Below, piece by piece: positions 17,644 through 26,090 of a stretch of DNA of 64,000 nucleotides. The DNA lies in contig NZ_AYPQ01000001.1 in NCBI RefSeq assembly GCF_000633635.1, forward strand, positions 310,424-374,423. The letters run 5' to 3'. The translations under genes were made by a program, and so were the position numbers. The notes under the pieces are model-generated. The model was given only the letters and a program-made list of their open reading frames with translations, was not told the origin of the DNA and did no database searches. Each line of letters starts with the position of its first letter. The first letter of the stretch is position 1. Source of the stretch: Enterococcus crotali. GTDB lineage: Bacteria; Bacillota; Bacilli; Lactobacillales; Enterococcaceae.

Positions 17644-17693
17644 GAGACAAAAGCGTTCACTTCCGAGAAATAAGAGGGAACTGCTTTTGTCTC
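17644..17693. terminator. Bidirectional terminator between GH3 and RpiR genes
   Basis: An 11-bp stem GAGACAAAAGC (17644-17654) with GCTTTTGTCTC (17683-17693), and an inner GTTC/GAAC pairing. T-rich flanks on both strands. Confidence 0.7.
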
Positions 17694-17714
17694 TTGCTCT
17701 ATTTTCAACAGAAG

Positions 17715-18566
17715 CTAGATCAACTTGGGGTTCATTTTTTGATAATTGTCTAATTTATAAGCTAGATTTTTTTCATAGTTCAGATTAAAATAGCTAAGAT
17801 ATAACCGATCAAAGAGATACATCAAGGACATCCTTGTTGAGAAGGAGGAAATTTTGTTGTAATGATTTTCTAGTGATGGGAATAATAAAATACCATCAAC
17901 TTTTTCATTTAAAAGTAAGCTATTCTTTGAAGTGATCAACAGAATGCGACTATTATTTTTCCTTAAAATCTCTAGAATTTTTTTTACACTAGAACCGCGG
18001 CCTTCATAAGATACGACAATCGCCAAATGATCCAAAGTGCTATTTGCAGCGGATAAATTTTGTCTATAATCATCGATGGGCACATTGATTTGTCGACCGA
18101 TCTCCTGCATTTGAAATTGGAAATTTTGAGCAAAGTAGATGTTCGCTGATGAGGCATAAACATCGATAAACGTAGCTGTCTCGAGTAACTTGTTTGTAAG
18201 AGCCATCATTTCAACTGTGTTTACGTCGATCGTTGATTGAACCGTTTGCTCATAGACTGTTTTTAGCTTGTTGGTCATAGCATAATGATTATCTTCAGCA
18301 GAAATTGGGTAATCAATATCGATGATTTGTTCGGCTGTGTGCTCGTTTAAATAATTGACTAAGGCTAATTTAAGATCATTTAAACCATCTAGATCAAGTT
18401 TATTGATCAAACGGTAAATCGTCGAAATTGAGACGAAAGAATGTTCAGCTAATTCTTTCGGAGAAAAATGAATTACTTTTTCTGGAAAGGCCAGAATATA
18501 TTCGACAAGCGCTTTTTCACTTGTGGTAAGTCTATCCAAATTTTTTAATTTGAGCATTAAATTCAT
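17715..18566 (-). CDS. MurR/RpiR family regulator with SIS domain
   Basis: 283 residues from the ATG at 18566, behind AAAGGTG; a GTG four codons upstream is poorly placed. N-terminal RpiR helix-turn-helix (about residues 5-70: SEKALVEYILAFPEKV, ELAEHSFVSISTIYRLINKL) and a C-terminal SIS sugar-phosphate-binding domain (IDVYASSANIYFAQNF, VVSYEGRGSSV, ILLITSK). Such proteins repress sugar catabolic or amino-sugar genes. It converges on the GH3 gene, which is a possible target. Confidence 0.85.
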   Translation of the reverse strand: MNLMLKLKNLDRLTTSEKALVEYILAFPEKVIHFSPKELAEHSFVSISTIYRLINKLDLDGLNDLKLALVNYLNEHTAEQIIDIDYPISAEDNHYAMTNKLKTVYEQTVQSTIDVNTVEMMALTNKLLETATFIDVYASSANIYFAQNFQFQMQEIGRQINVPIDDYRQNLSAANSTLDHLAIVVSYEGRGSSVKKILEILRKNNSRILLITSKNSLLLNEKVDGILLFPSLENHYNKISSFSTRMSLMYLFDRLYLSYFNLNYEKNLAYKLDNYQKMNPKLI

Positions 18567-18631
18567 TACACAAAACACCTTTCAGTTTGTATAAATGAAT
18601 TATACCTGATTCTTGTTGATTATGTGAGAAA

Positions 18632-18670
18632 TAAAAAATAGATCAGGTTTTTTACCTAATCTATTTTTTA
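18632..18670. terminator. Terminator downstream of the HAD gene
   Basis: A 15-bp AT-rich stem (18634-18648 with 18654-18668) with A and T runs on either side. On the minus strand it ends the HAD transcript. Confidence 0.75.
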
Positions 18671-18673
18671 CAA

Positions 18674-19513
18674 TTAAAGTAGCTCAGCTAATGCTTTAGC
18701 GATTCCTTCTTCGTTATTAGAAGCAGTGATTTTATTCGCTGCATTTTTTAATTCAGTGACAGCATTCCCCATCGCAATACCCATTCCCGCATAGTTGATC
18801 AAGGAAAGATCATTATGACCATCACCAAATGAAATAATATGTTCCGGATGGATTCCTAATGGCTTTAATGTTTGTTCTAGGGCATTTGCTTTATCGATTC
18901 CTTGATCGGTAAATTCAAAATACATTGGTGCAGAAAACATTCCGCTGACAGAGTTTTCGAATGGTGCAAGGATATTTTGCCAATGTTCCTGTAAATACTC
19001 AGGTTGAGCAGCGACTAAAATTTTGTGCAACGGAAAATCTACAAAGGCCGCTAGATCAGTTTTTTCGCATAATTGAAAGTTCCCGCCGCGTGATTCATAT
19101 TCAATAATATTGAATAGCCCATCAGAAGAACCTAAATCCAGCATACCATCAAAAACATTATTGACGTACATATACCCGTCTTTTGCAATCATCGGTTTCA
19201 CGTCAAATTGTTTTAGGTGTTCTAAAATTGATTTACTACTCTCAATAGAAAGTGGTTGACTGAATAACTCTTTTTGCGAACTGACATCTAAAACATGAGC
19301 ACCATTATAAGAAACAATCATGCCGTTATATTGATCCATTTTCAAGTCTTCAACATATTTTAACATGCCAGGAGTTGGTCTCCCAGAAGCCAGAATCACT
19401 TTGATGCCGTTTTGTTGAGCTGTAATCAAGGTTTCCTTTGTTTGCTCCGTCATTTTCTTTTCATCATTCAAAAGTGTTCCGTCAATATCTAAAACAATTG
19501 CTTTTACATCCAT
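18674..19513 (-). CDS. Cof-type HAD-IIB family phosphatase
   Basis: 279 residues from the ATG at 19513 (GGAGG eight bases upstream; a nearer-upstream ATG at 19528 lies too close to that site). HAD motif I DIDGTLL, motif II LASGRPT, a C2B cap, and motif IV FGDGHNDLSLI. Cof/YidA-type enzymes dephosphorylate sugar phosphates, phosphorylated cofactors or nucleotides. It lies about 20 bp downstream of a VOC gene and is probably co-transcribed with it. Confidence 0.88.
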   Translation of the reverse strand: MDVKAIVLDIDGTLLNDEKKMTEQTKETLITAQQNGIKVILASGRPTPGMLKYVEDLKMDQYNGMIVSYNGAHVLDVSSQKELFSQPLSIESSKSILEHLKQFDVKPMIAKDGYMYVNNVFDGMLDLGSSDGLFNIIEYESRGGNFQLCEKTDLAAFVDFPLHKILVAAQPEYLQEHWQNILAPFENSVSGMFSAPMYFEFTDQGIDKANALEQTLKPLGIHPEHIISFGDGHNDLSLINYAGMGIAMGNAVTELKNAANKITASNNEEGIAKALAELL

Positions 19514-19537
19514 GTCATTTTCCTCCATCTATTGATT

Positions 19538-19921
19538 TTAAATCGTTAATTCTAAACGGTTTCCTTCAGGATCAGCGACAACAGACTCGTAATATCCATC
19601 ACCTGTTGTACGGGCAGGACTTAATAATTCATACCCTTCCATGACTAAAATAGCTGTAAGGTTATCAACATTTTCCGCACTGCCTAAAGAAATGGCCAGA
19701 TGTGCAAATCCTAGTATTTCATTTCCTGAATGGCGGTTTATCACATCATCTCTTGACATAATCTCCAGTCTGGCACCATCTGTAAAAGTTAAGAAGTAGG
19801 AACGAAAGCTGGTCTTTTTATTGTGGTACAGTTCAGAAGCAGCAGCATTAAAATAAGTTTCGTAAAATGTGCGCATATTTTCTAAATCATTGACCCATAA
19901 GCCAATATGTTCAATTTTCAT
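19538..19921 (-). CDS. VOC family protein (lactoylglutathione lyase-like)
   Basis: 127 residues, ATG behind AAAGGAGAG. Begins MKIEHIGLWVNDLENMRTFYETYF and ends YYESVVADPEGNRLELTI, the paired glyoxalase-fold signatures with His and Glu metal ligands. It heads a two-gene unit with the HAD phosphatase; together they may handle toxic aldehyde or sugar-phosphate by-products, which is inference. Confidence 0.82.
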   Translation of the reverse strand: MKIEHIGLWVNDLENMRTFYETYFNAAASELYHNKKTSFRSYFLTFTDGARLEIMSRDDVINRHSGNEILGFAHLAISLGSAENVDNLTAILVMEGYELLSPARTTGDGYYESVVADPEGNRLELTI

Positions 19922-20136
19922 TGTAAACTCTCCTTTTGCTGTAAAGACAGCGACTATTTATTTGATCTAATTCAATTAGATGTCTATTCATAGTATAAAG
20001 GATAAAAATAACTAAATGCAGTGGACGGGTCAGATTGAAAGTTATTTTTCAAAAAAATGACTCATTGATCATAAAATGTGAAAACTTTTGTTCAAACTGC
20101 GCGATAACTAGGGAATGAGTGTAAAAAATGATTGAA

Positions 20137-20754
20137 TCAGATTTGGTTTACGACTGCATTTAATGTATCCAGAATAGTGAAAATGGGTTGTTGGAGGTCG
20201 TCAATCTGTTTGTTTGAAACGATTGCCATGGAAAATTGCATTAAATAAATATCTCCTGTGAACAGCCTATTATTTTCTTGTAAATAATCGATCAATGTCC
20301 TTTGATACGCCTCTTTTTGATCCCTCATGATCAGATCAAACGCATTTGGAACAATAAAAATGTCATAATCAGTTGTTCGTTTTTGCTCTGAGTAGACTGT
20401 TTCGACCTTTTTCATGCTTTGTTCAACCGTTTTCGGATTTGAAAAAATCAGCTTTTTTTTGTTAGAATTAGCTACAATATGAGCAACTAAAGGATCCTCT
20501 ACACGGAGAATCGGCACCTCTTTGATGAAGTCTTGTTGAAGCAGATTTGAATACATCGTACAGGTAATGATCACGTTTGTAACATCTTCTGTGACTTTTT
20601 CTTCAATAAATTCTGTTATATTTTCGGTTGTAAAGTTTTCCAAAAAATCTGTCAACACATAATGCGCTAAGTGAATATCCTGATGGTTTTGAAATACTTG
20701 TATTAGATAGGGGATATTTGAAGCATGGGCATGAATGCAGATCATTTTTTTCAA
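20137..20754 (-). CDS. Asp/Glu racemase-like protein (tentative)
   Basis: 205 residues, ATG close behind CAGGAGGAACTG. The middle pattern fits the two-lobed Asp/Glu/hydantoin racemase fold: VIITCTMYSNLL (possible catalytic Cys), VPILRVEDPLVAHIVAN, then KKKLIFSNPKTVEQSMKKVE (lobe-start KxLxFxxPxT). A second catalytic Cys is not evident in the C-terminal half, so it may not be a racemase. Single gene. Confidence 0.45.
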   Translation of the reverse strand: MKKMICIHAHASNIPYLIQVFQNHQDIHLAHYVLTDFLENFTTENITEFIEEKVTEDVTNVIITCTMYSNLLQQDFIKEVPILRVEDPLVAHIVANSNKKKLIFSNPKTVEQSMKKVETVYSEQKRTTDYDIFIVPNAFDLIMRDQKEAYQRTLIDYLQENNRLFTGDIYLMQFSMAIVSNKQIDDLQQPIFTILDTLNAVVNQI

Positions 20755-20849
20755 GTCAGTTCCTCCTGTAGTTAGCGATAATTGTCATATTATAGCATAT
20801 ACTACTTTGTACGATTTATTTGTGTATTCAAAGATTGTAAGAATGATTG

Positions 20850-20879
20850 TTGACAAGCATCAATTGTGCGTGATATAGT
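20850..20879 (+). promoter_or_regulatory. Promoter of the ABC-F gene leader
   Basis: TTGACA at 20850-20855, spacing 18, and TATAGT at 20874-20879 with an upstream TG (extended -10). It would give a leader of about 235 bases before the ABC-F start. Confidence 0.75.
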
Positions 20880-20885
20880 AAATGC

Positions 20886-21117
20886 AATAAAAAACGAAGT
20901 GAGGGATCCGTGCGTTGAAAAATTAAGTCAATTTGTTGAAGCTGCATTCAGACTGTAACTTGAAGGAACAAGAACATCAAGGGAGCAGTGTGCAGATTTT
21001 CAGGATTGGCTTTGATTTTTCAGTGTACGGGTCTTTTTGTATACCCGTTATCGGACTGCCAACCTGAAAAGTGTAAAGGGATAATAAAATTTCCTTTAGC
21101 TTTTTTTAATGAGGTGA
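20886..21117 (+). promoter_or_regulatory. Attenuator-like leader of the ABC-F resistance gene
   Basis: Just after the promoter, a GAGGG site precedes tiny frames: GTG CGT TGA (20910-20918) and TTG AAA AAT TAA (20915-20926). Further on, TTTTCAGG-A-TTGGC (about 20997-21010) pairs with GCCAACCTGAAAA (about 21058-21070), enclosing an ACGGGT/ACCCGT hairpin. A weak stem AAAGGGA/TTTCCTTT (about 21076-21098) ends in AGCTTTTTTT shortly before the SD. A micro-ORF, alternative stems and a terminator fit drug-responsive attenuation as known for other ABC-F genes. Confidence 0.6.
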
Positions 21118-21121
21118 GACG

Positions 21122-22618
21122 ATGTCAAAAATTGAAATTAAACAATTAACATTTGGGTATGATACTCAAGGAACATTATTATTTGATCAAGCGAATTTAA
21201 ACTTTGATACTCAGTGGAAATTAGGGTTGATCGGCAGAAATGGCCGTGGCAAAACAACGCTGCTTAAGATTTTACAGAATCAATTGGCTTATAGTGGTCA
21301 AATCAGTCATCAATTGGAGTTTCTCTATTTTCCCCAACCTATCAAAGACAAGCATCAGCTAACGTATTATGTATTACAAGAAATCAGTGATTTTGATCAG
21401 TGGGAAATTGAACGAGAGCTAAATCTTTTACAAGTTGATCCGGAAATTTTATGGCGAGAATTTGCGACGCTTTCTGGTGGGGAACAAACCAAAGTGCTGC
21501 TAGCGTTACTATTTATCGATGAGCATTATTTTCCTTTGATCGATGAACCGACGAATCATTTAGATATCAATGGACGCAAGCAAGTAGCTGAGTATTTAAG
21601 AAAGAAAAGACAAGGCTTTATTGTAGTCAGTCATGATCGCTCGTTTGTAGATGAAGTGGTGGATCATGTCTTGTCTATTGAAAAAAGCCAATTAGAACTT
21701 TATCAAGGCAATTTTTCTGTTTATGAGGAACAAAAGAAAATCAAAGACACATTTGAATTAGCCCAAAATGAAAAACTAAAAAAAGAAGTCAGTCGGTTAA
21801 AAAAAACAGCAGCTGAAAAAGCTGAATGGTCCCGTTCTAAGGAACAAGATAAGTACGGTAAAACATCAGAAAAAGGCAGCGGAGCAATTTATGATACAGG
21901 TTTTATCGGTGCAAGAGCCGCTCGTACCATGAAGCGTGCTAAGACAATTGAACAAAGAATGGACACTCAAGTAGCAGAAAAAGCCAGCTTGTTAAAGGAT
22001 ATCGAGTACATCGATCCACTAACAATGAACTATCAACCAGGACATCATAAAAGACTATTCACGATAGAAAAACTGACATTAGCTTATCAAGAGCAAGCTT
22101 TATTTAAAGAAATCTCCTTTGAAATGAGTCAGGGACAGCGAATTGCGCTCGTAGGAGCTAACGGTTCTGGAAAATCCTCGATCATTAAATTTTTATTAGG
22201 CCAATTTACTGGAGAGAGCAACGGAGAAATACTAAGGCCAAAGAATTTGAAAATCAGTTATGTTCGTCAAAATTATGAAGATAATCGAGGAACATTACTA
22301 GAGTTTTCAGAAGAACACGGGCTGGATCATCAAGAATTTCTCAATAATTTGCATAAATTAGGAATGGAAAGAGAAGTTTTCTTAAACCGAATCGAGCAAA
22401 TGAGTATGGGACAGCGTAAAAAAGTTGAGCTGGCAAAATCTTTAGCACAGCCAGCCGAATTATACATTTGGGATGAGCCTTTAAATTATCTTGACGTATT
22501 TAATCAAGAGCAGTTAGAGCAATTGATCCATTCGGTAAAACCAACGATGATCGTGGTGGAGCATGATCAAGCATTCCTAGAAAAAATTGCTACGCAAGTC
22601 ATTACTTTAAGAAAATGA
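21122..22618 (+). CDS. lsa(A)-like: Lsa-type ABC-F ribosomal protection protein
   Basis: 498 residues, the same length as E. faecalis Lsa(A). Two ATPase domains: Walker A GRNGRGKT (38-45) with LSGGEQ signature and LIDEPTNHLD; then GANGSGKS with a degenerate second signature MSMGQRKKVE and WDEPLNYLDV. They are joined by a long charged linker containing the Lsa-like segment KYGKTSEKGSGAIYDTG and GARAARTMKR. No membrane segments, as in ABC-F proteins, which act on the ribosome. The Lsa group gives lincosamide / streptogramin A / pleuromutilin resistance. ATG behind GAGGTGAG. Sequence similarity to Lsa(A) is high by eye over the whole length. Confidence 0.88.
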   Translation: MSKIEIKQLTFGYDTQGTLLFDQANLNFDTQWKLGLIGRNGRGKTTLLKILQNQLAYSGQISHQLEFLYFPQPIKDKHQLTYYVLQEISDFDQWEIERELNLLQVDPEILWREFATLSGGEQTKVLLALLFIDEHYFPLIDEPTNHLDINGRKQVAEYLRKKRQGFIVVSHDRSFVDEVVDHVLSIEKSQLELYQGNFSVYEEQKKIKDTFELAQNEKLKKEVSRLKKTAAEKAEWSRSKEQDKYGKTSEKGSGAIYDTGFIGARAARTMKRAKTIEQRMDTQVAEKASLLKDIEYIDPLTMNYQPGHHKRLFTIEKLTLAYQEQALFKEISFEMSQGQRIALVGANGSGKSSIIKFLLGQFTGESNGEILRPKNLKISYVRQNYEDNRGTLLEFSEEHGLDHQEFLNNLHKLGMEREVFLNRIEQMSMGQRKKVELAKSLAQPAELYIWDEPLNYLDVFNQEQLEQLIHSVKPTMIVVEHDQAFLEKIATQVITLRK

Positions 22619-22626
22619 ACATAATG

Positions 22627-22671
22627 AATAAGCACGGATCATTGGACTAAGAATCTTGATCTGTGCTTATT
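22627..22671 (+). terminator. Stem-loop after the ABC-F gene
   Basis: A 15-base arm (22627-22641) pairs with 22657-22671 with one mismatch. A second small hairpin with TTCG loop (AGTACT/AGTATT) and TGTTTTT follows at about 22696-22717, and may be the functional terminator. Confidence 0.6.
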
Positions 22672-22821
22672 TGCTGGGACGAAGCCGCGTCTCAGTACTT
22701 TCGAGTATTGTTTTTCCCGCATATCTTTGCCATAATATAATAGTAGGAAAGTCGTTATTGGTTTTCACGAATAAGGCGAATGAAGTATGTCTGCGCTACT
22801 ATTTTTTGAGGGAATGAGAAA

Positions 22822-24948
22822 GTGGGTTGTGTTATGAATTGTTGGGAAACGCTGGGGTTAGAACCGACTTCAGATAAAAAAAAGGTCAAGCAAGCTTATG
22901 CAGCAAAGTTAAAAACGATCGATGTAGATCAAGAACCATTAGCCTTTCAAAAATTAAAAGAAGCGTTTGATTCGGCTATCTTTTTAACAGGAACGATTAT
23001 TGAAAGTAATCAACCAACTGGAGTGGCTTCATCCTCAGATGAAAAAAAGCAAGAAGCTGAATCTGAAACGAATCCAAGACAATTGGAAGAAAATAAAGCT
23101 ATATTTTCAGAAAATGAAACGACCGAACTTGAGAGCAAACAGTTGGATGACTTAGGACAAGAAGCAGGTGTCGATAATAATGAGATTATACAAGTCCAAA
23201 AAGCACAACAAAAAAATGCTGTTGAACGTTTTAATGAGGAATTAATAATAGTCTATGAAGGAATGGACTTTTTTTCAGATATAAAAAAATGGACACCGCT
23301 ATTTTCTAATGAGCTAGAATGGTCTATTGATGAACATAACGCAATAAATAATGTGATGCAGCAATTTTTGCTAGCTAATTATCGCGTATTAGCAAGAACA
23401 GTTATTGATTATATAGGGTCTGTGTTTGATTTTGATTCATTTGTAAAAGATTATAAATCCGGTGACTATTTTTGCTATAGTTGGGCTGAAATCAAAAATG
23501 TACCGAACTTTTCCTTTGATCATTATCAAGAGATACCAAAAGAAGAACGGTTGACCTATTTTACGAATCGCTACAACCTGTTTCAACTTCTAGAAAACAG
23601 TATTCCAGATCAAAATACTTGGATGGAGTCTTTAGATTTGTGTAGAATGCTGACGACCAATGACGTTGATGTGATCAACTTGCAAATTTCTTTTCTGCTG
23701 ATGACGGATTTTAGAATGGAACAAGAGGAAACGGTCACTCATTTCACTACTTTGCTTGAAACAGCGAGATCATTAAAGATTAATAAAACGAGTGAATTTT
23801 TTAGTGTTTATTATGAGTGGGCCAAAAATGAAGGTTCTACGAATGCTGTGTTGATATTTGATAAAAGTGAAGTGACAATTCCATCTGCAACACTTGATTT
23901 GTTGTTGGGGTACGTCTATTTTCGTTTAAATCGTTATTCAAGTGTGAGAGAACATTGGGTAGGATTAGCTCGAATGAACCCTGATTTGTTTAGACCAAAA
24001 GAACTGGCTATGTTAGCGTCAACAGAACCTGTAAAGGTGCCTCAAAAGAAAGAGAAAAGTGCTGGTCAATATCTATGGCTCGTTTTTGTTCTAATTTTAG
24101 CTTTCTTTAAAATCGGCGGAGTGATTTCAAGATCTAATGAGAGACATTCGTCATTGGACACACAAGATATTCAAAATATGTTTAGTGAAGAGAGACAGTT
24201 ATATAAAAATGTTATAAACAAAATGTCAGATCTTAAAGAAAGTGAAAATCTATACGATCAGTTTCTCTATTATTTTTATATCGACCGTGAAGATGAAGAG
24301 AGAGCGAGCTTCATAGAAAAAAATCTAGTAGGTCAAGCCAAAGAAATGGCTGAAAACCTGACTGTTTCACAATTACAGGAGGTTGTCATCAAGTCTAGGT
24401 ATGATTTTCAGGCTTCACCCGATAATGTTGCTGACTACGGTTTTGTGACGGCATTGACGTTACTTGAAGAGGATGATCCGTTTATTATTTTGCAAGAAGA
24501 TGAAGACGAACGAATTTCTAATGTCTTTGGAAAGGGCTGGGAGGTATTGCCAGAAGAGCAATTTGATGCGTTATGGGCAGAAATTCAAGTCCGACCGATG
24601 ATGTCGCAAAAATTCTTTGTTGTTTATTATTTATTATCAGATGAACGCAAGGAAAATCTAAAAGCAAATCCAGAGTATAGCACAGAAAACGTCAAGAAAT
24701 TATTGGAAAAAAATAGTTCAATGGCTACGGCAACAGAGTTTGAATCGGGCACTTGGCAAATCAGCCAAGACGAAGAGGATAAATTATATACAATCATCAA
24801 TGACGAGGATGGTGAGCATCAGTTTGTTTTATCGTACGATGATTATGGTCGGTTAGAGCACATTTATGGAGATCAATGGGAAAAGCTTGATGATGAGAAG
24901 AAAAAAATAATCTATACGAATGCTGAAGAAACAATCGGTGTTTATTGA
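22822..24948 (+). CDS. J-domain-like membrane protein of unknown function
   Basis: 708 residues. GTG start chosen because GAGGGA lies eight bases upstream; the later ATG (22834) has no site. Residues about 6-55 (NCWETLGLEPTSDKKKVKQAYAAKLK ... FQKLKEAFDSA) look like a DnaJ domain, though the HPD tripeptide is absent (TID occupies that region). An acidic low-complexity stretch follows, then a helical region with several Tyr/Trp, one membrane helix near residue 420 and an acidic C-terminal domain. Without HPD it is unlikely to stimulate DnaK in the classical way. Function unknown. Confidence 0.65.
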   Translation: MGCVMNCWETLGLEPTSDKKKVKQAYAAKLKTIDVDQEPLAFQKLKEAFDSAIFLTGTIIESNQPTGVASSSDEKKQEAESETNPRQLEENKAIFSENETTELESKQLDDLGQEAGVDNNEIIQVQKAQQKNAVERFNEELIIVYEGMDFFSDIKKWTPLFSNELEWSIDEHNAINNVMQQFLLANYRVLARTVIDYIGSVFDFDSFVKDYKSGDYFCYSWAEIKNVPNFSFDHYQEIPKEERLTYFTNRYNLFQLLENSIPDQNTWMESLDLCRMLTTNDVDVINLQISFLLMTDFRMEQEETVTHFTTLLETARSLKINKTSEFFSVYYEWAKNEGSTNAVLIFDKSEVTIPSATLDLLLGYVYFRLNRYSSVREHWVGLARMNPDLFRPKELAMLASTEPVKVPQKKEKSAGQYLWLVFVLILAFFKIGGVISRSNERHSSLDTQDIQNMFSEERQLYKNVINKMSDLKESENLYDQFLYYFYIDREDEERASFIEKNLVGQAKEMAENLTVSQLQEVVIKSRYDFQASPDNVADYGFVTALTLLEEDDPFIILQEDEDERISNVFGKGWEVLPEEQFDALWAEIQVRPMMSQKFFVVYYLLSDERKENLKANPEYSTENVKKLLEKNSSMATATEFESGTWQISQDEEDKLYTIINDEDGEHQFVLSYDDYGRLEHIYGDQWEKLDDEKKKIIYTNAEETIGVY

Positions 24949-25014
24949 TAGGGGAAGAAAGAGTATGTGTCATTCCTTCGTTTGCTTCGTAGAAATTTTC
25001 TTTTAAAAGTTTAA

Positions 25015-25062
25015 AAAAGTTACGACTGGGATGGCTTAACGCTCGGTCGTAACTTTCTTTAT
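25015..25062 (+). terminator. Terminator after the J-domain gene
   Basis: AAAGTTACGAC pairs with GTCGTAACTTT around a loop containing TGGGATGG, followed by CTTTAT. Confidence 0.75.
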
Positions 25063-25206
25063 ATCTAATTGAATAATATAGTAACATTAAAAAAATAAAA
25101 TCTTGTGTATAATAAAGAAAAAAGTATAAGTAGTAGTGAGCGTTCGTATTTTTTTTAGGTGTATTGATCATTATTGTTAGTTTGGCAAAGAGAGAGGAGA
25201 GTTATA

Positions 25207-25851
25207 ATGAAAGTGTTGATTACAGGTTTTGATCCATTTGGCGGCGATGCCATTAATCCGGCCTATGAAGCTGTTAAGATGATTCCAGATGAAGTGGCAG
25301 GAGCTCAAGTAGTCAAATTAGAAATACCAACTGTTTTTAAAGAAAGTGGCGAACTATTAAAAGCCGTAATAAAAGAGCTTGAACCAGATATAGTGATTTG
25401 TGTAGGACAAGCAGGAGGGCGTAGCGCTGTGTCTTTAGAGCAGGTAGCAATCAATTTGGCTGAAGCGAGGATTCCGGATAATAACGGAGAGCAACCAATT
25501 GGGGAAAAATTGGAAGAAACGGGAGAAACGGCTTATTTTACCTCATTACCAATCAAAGCAATGATGAAAAATATTCAAGCACATGGTTTGCCAGCATACA
25601 TCTCGTATACAGCTGGAACCTTTGTCTGTAATGCGATCATGTATCGTTTGTTATACATGATCAATAATGAATTTACCGATGTCAAAGGAGGCTTTATTCA
25701 TGTTCCATTCGAATCCGCGCAAGTAATCGATCGTTTCGTAGAGACACCTTCAATGCCGCTTGAAACAATTGCTCAATCATTGATCTATGCGATTGAAGCA
25801 GCAGTTAAGACAGAAATTGACATTGAAGAAAATACTGGCACCACACATTAG
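25207..25851 (+). CDS. pcp: Pyroglutamyl-peptidase I (pyrrolidone-carboxylate peptidase)
   Basis: 214 residues from the ATG at 25207 (GAGAGGAGAG in front). Cysteine peptidase family C15: N-terminal LITGFDPFGGDAINP, catalytic Glu78 in SLEQVAIN, Cys141 in AGTFVCNAIMY and His165 in GGFIHVPF, with the spacing of known Pcp enzymes. It removes N-terminal pyroglutamate from peptides in the cytoplasm. Pyrrolidonyl-peptidase activity is a classical enterococcal trait. Confidence 0.96.
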   Translation: MKVLITGFDPFGGDAINPAYEAVKMIPDEVAGAQVVKLEIPTVFKESGELLKAVIKELEPDIVICVGQAGGRSAVSLEQVAINLAEARIPDNNGEQPIGEKLEETGETAYFTSLPIKAMMKNIQAHGLPAYISYTAGTFVCNAIMYRLLYMINNEFTDVKGGFIHVPFESAQVIDRFVETPSMPLETIAQSLIYAIEAAVKTEIDIEENTGTTH

Positions 25852-26027
25852 AACAGTTATTGTGAAGATAGACCAAAAACAGCAGCTGAAAGGATCACTT
25901 CTTAGAGTATTCTTTTTGTTGGATCGTATACTTGTATTTGAGTATCAAGAAATATAATGGAAGGAACCCTGACCATCTATTTTTTGGGTTATTGAATCGA
26001 TGGAAAATTAAAAGAGTTCATTTTACT

Positions 26028-26046
26028 GATAATGATTCTCATTATC
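26028..26046. promoter_or_regulatory. Fur box overlapping the promoter of the ECF/IsdG operon
   Basis: GATAATGATTCTCATTATC, a 19-bp dyad with 17 of 19 matches to the classical Fur box; perfect 9-bp arms run from 26027 to 26047. It overlaps a -35-like TTCTCA (26036-26041), which is 17 bp from TATACT (26059-26064). Repression by iron-loaded Fur is expected. Confidence 0.88.
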
Positions 26047-26090
26047 ATTTTGTTATGATATACTAACCCAATAGAGAAAGGAGTGATTCA

